A stretch of 8,498 nucleotides of DNA from JBCDBY01 sp039182715 (lineage in GTDB: Bacteria > Planctomycetota > PLA2), in the NCBI GenBank assembly GCA_039182715.1, contig JBCDBY010000200.1:1-8498 (forward strand), read 5' to 3'. A program made the position numbers and the translations under genes. A model generated the notes under the pieces. It was not told where the DNA came from. It made no database searches and saw only the letters and a list, made by a program, of their open reading frames with translations. Below are positions 7,382-8,498 of the stretch, one piece after another. The stretch's first letter is position 1. Each line of letters starts with the position of its first letter.

Positions 7382-8023
7382 CTACACGTCGACTTTGCGG
7401 AGGCCGAAGATGGACACGTCGGCAATCAACTCCGCGATGCGTTCGACGGTGTCGTGCTTGAGCCGGCGCGTGCGGAGACGCTTCTTGATGATGCCCTGGG
7501 CGATGCGCACCATCACGCACTGGAAGATCAAGTTGAAGGCGAGGATTTCGAGCGCTTCCTCGTCCTCGATGTCCGGGCGAACTCCTCGGATGATCAACTT
7601 CAAGTGCTCGTGCCCCGGCTTGATGACACGCTTGTAGAAGAGCGGGTCCGGCCCGCCGTCCCGGGAGATCTCGGCCTGAAGCATCTTGTGCGCGGAGACG
7701 TTGTCGGCCCCCATTCGAGCCTGGAACCGAACGAACCGATGGACCATGGCTCGGAGCTGACGTTCGGCCTCTTTGCGCGTGAGCCGTTCCAGCTCTGCCT
7801 TCGGGGGCAACTCCGGCAGGGTGTCGCTGACGGAGCCCAGACGGTCGACGACGGTGAGATACAGGTCTTCCTTGGTGCCGAAGTGGTAGCGAATACTGCC
7901 GTGGGTCACGCCCGCTTCGGCCGCGATATCGCGGAGGGAAACGTCGTCCGGCCCGCGGTCCGTGAACAGCTTCATCGCCGCTTCGATGAGTCGCTGTTTC
8001 ACGTGCGGATCTTCGGATTGCAT
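7382..8023 (-). CDS. TetR-family transcriptional regulator (CecR-like C-terminal domain)
   Basis: This is a ligand-responsive DNA-binding repressor of 213 aa, typical for TetR. The N-terminal helix VKQRLIEAAMKLFTDRG is followed by the helix-turn-helix VSLRDIAAEAGVTHGSIRYHF at about residues 28-48 and the TKEDLY that commonly follows it. The C-terminal part (LQAEISRDGGPDPLFYKRVI near 110-130, then a helix-rich region with ILAFNLIFQCVMVRIAQGII) resembles the ligand-binding domain of the CecR/YbiH group (DUF1956), whose E. coli member affects antibiotic sensitivity; this match is from memory and moderate. I chose the ATG at 8023; a GTG at 8044 would add 7 residues, and neither has a strong Shine-Dalgarno site. 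The gene lies upstream of the efflux operon on the same strand, with the double palindrome in between, so it is the likely local repressor. Confidence 0.92.
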   Translation of the reverse strand: MQSEDPHVKQRLIEAAMKLFTDRGPDDVSLRDIAAEAGVTHGSIRYHFGTKEDLYLTVVDRLGSVSDTLPELPPKAELERLTRKEAERQLRAMVHRFVRFQARMGADNVSAHKMLQAEISRDGGPDPLFYKRVIKPGHEHLKLIIRGVRPDIEDEEALEILAFNLIFQCVMVRIAQGIIKKRLRTRRLKHDTVERIAELIADVSIFGLRKVDV

Positions 8024-8125
8024 GAGGTGGCCCGCCGAGCCCACCGCGGCTCACGCAGACAGTCGATGGTTGCGGCACCCAAGCCGCGCACTGCCCGTAC
8101 CAAGGTCGCCCCGGCGCTGCAACTC

Positions 8126-8143
8126 ATTGTATCGAGCGGGATC
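8126..8143 (-). promoter_or_regulatory. Possible promoter -10 and degenerate operator upstream of the TetR gene
   Basis: TACAAT (minus strand, 8131-8126) matches the -10 consensus at 5 of 6 positions and lies about 100 nt upstream of the TetR start, but no good -35 is seen at the expected distance. Overlapping it on the plus strand, TATCG-AGCG-GGATC (8130-8143) matches the operator pattern TATCC-N4-GGATA at 8 of 10 positions with the same 4-bp gap. It could allow autoregulation. A chance match is quite possible. Nothing else is recognisable in 8024-8205. Confidence 0.25.
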
Positions 8144-8205
8144 CGACACGATGCCGGAGCCCGCGCGGCCGGGGAGGGGGAGGCGACGGTTCCGTTCGTT
8201 GGAAC

Positions 8206-8229
8206 CTAGGGTCTGTCTGAGGGAACGCC
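8206..8229 (+). repeat. Left terminal inverted repeat of the MITE-like element
   Basis: It begins CTAGGGTCTGTCTGAG and ends GGAACGCC. It pairs with 8359-8382 at 23 of 24 positions; the single difference is G versus A at the 17th base. Confidence 0.8.
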
Positions 8230-8358
8230 GTCGGCCCGAGACGGAGCCCAGAGTGAATTCTGACAAGCGTCGCGAGCCCCGCCGACGCCGCTGTATCCAT
8301 ATCGATCCCGCAAGGAAGGTGGGGTGAAGCGACGCGCAGCCGCAGCCCGTCGAAGCCA

Positions 8359-8382
8359 GGCGTTCTCTCAGACAGACCCTAG
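8359..8382 (-). repeat. Right terminal inverted repeat of the MITE-like element
   Basis: Read on the minus strand it begins CTAGGGTCTGTCTGAG and ends AGAACGCC. It is the near-perfect inverted copy of 8206-8229. Confidence 0.8.
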
Positions 8383-8498
8383 TACTACAGCGCTAGAAGT
8401 TCGTCGTTGCTGCCGATCTAAGTGGTAGGACCTGTCGCTGCACGCATCTATACCGCGAGGTGCGCGCATGGAGCTTTCGGACCTGGCATCGCTCCGCC
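8383..8498 (+). mobile_element. Possible left end of an insertion sequence (tentative)
   Basis: Immediately after the CTAG that ends the MITE-like repeat, the sequence TACTACAGCGCTAG begins. An apparently non-coding leader of about 85 bp then runs to a plus-strand start codon at 8468. That spacing, the abutting YTAR-type tetranucleotide and the beginning of a reading frame are what an insertion-sequence left end would look like, and the N-terminus is reminiscent of IS701-type transposases. The window ends before any other evidence, so this remains inference. The alternative is an ordinary gene with its upstream region. Confidence 0.3.
8468..8498 (+). CDS. Start of a plus-strand gene, cut by window edge; product not identifiable
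   Basis: An ATG at 8468 opens a frame reading MELSDLASLR before the window ends. GAGG lies 7 nt upstream, a plausible ribosome-binding site. Ten codons are too few for a family call. The position next to a possible insertion-sequence end suggests a transposase, but an unrelated gene is equally compatible with what is visible. It points away from the TetR-efflux operon and is not part of it. Confidence 0.4.
   Translation, partial: MELSDLASLR

Larger units (their letters stand above)
8206..8382. mobile_element. MITE-like non-autonomous element of about 170-177 bp
   Basis: The segment is bounded by 24-bp inverted repeats differing at one base and contains no credible gene. Each end includes the tetranucleotide CTAG. 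If CTAG is a target duplication the element is 169 bp (8210-8378); if only TA is duplicated it is 171 bp (8209-8379). Target preferences of CTAG/YTAR or TA are known for several insertion-sequence families (IS5, IS701 and IS630 types), but I cannot assign the ends to a named element. The interior holds short GCGTCG/CGACGC inverted repeats at 8267-8288 and another GCGACGC at 8329-8335, which may add secondary structure. It lies about 180 bp upstream of the TetR start. Confidence 0.65.

Noticed and set aside
8051..8266. A 71-codon minus-strand frame upstream of the TetR gene
   Set aside because: It crosses the inverted repeat of the MITE-like element, has no good ribosome-binding site and no recognisable domain. 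It probably arises from base composition.
8294..8307. TATCC-ATAT-CGATC inside the MITE-like element as a third regulator site
   Set aside because: The left half is perfect but the right half matches only 3 of 5. It lies inside a mobile element, so I regard it as chance unless other copies of the element carry a better palindrome.

Overview
The window is GC-rich Gram-negative bacterial DNA. The evidence is dense minus-strand coding, two outer-membrane/periplasmic lipoproteins with lipoboxes, and a complete tripartite efflux system. Species cannot be fixed from the sequence; a proteobacterium in the broad sense (including Myxococcota-like lineages) fits best, but this is inference.

Layout, in the direction of transcription (minus strand, right to left). 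At the far right, 8383-8498 looks like the edge of another element or gene: a possible plus-strand start at 8468, perhaps an insertion-sequence transposase. Next to it, 8206-8382 is a small non-coding element bounded by 24-bp inverted repeats with one mismatch, which looks like a MITE. Then comes a TetR-family repressor (7382-8023), followed by a 201-bp intergenic region with a sigma70-like promoter. That promoter is overlaid by two tandem palindromes of the pattern TATCC-N4-GGATA. After it lies a tightly packed operon: an unusually long RND adaptor lipoprotein (5336-7180), an RND inner-membrane pump (2235-5339), a NodT-type outer-membrane factor (775-2235), and a short-chain dehydrogenase/reductase (SDR) that runs off the left edge (1-728).

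The adaptor, pump and outer-membrane genes overlap by 4 bp and 1 bp and should be translationally coupled. Together they would form an envelope-spanning exporter. The TetR protein is the obvious candidate to bind the double palindrome and hold the operon off until a ligand, probably a pump substrate, releases it. The SDR follows the outer-membrane gene after 46 bp with its own strong Shine-Dalgarno sequence and is probably co-transcribed. It may modify a pump substrate, but this is inference.

The overall architecture is a known type. The most noteworthy details are the compact double operator, the enlarged adaptor with an apparent second membrane-proximal domain, Asn replacing two AcrB proton-relay residues in the pump, the SDR in the operon, and the MITE-like element abutting a possible insertion-sequence end. 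I see no RNA genes, no CRISPR array and no clearly new defence system.
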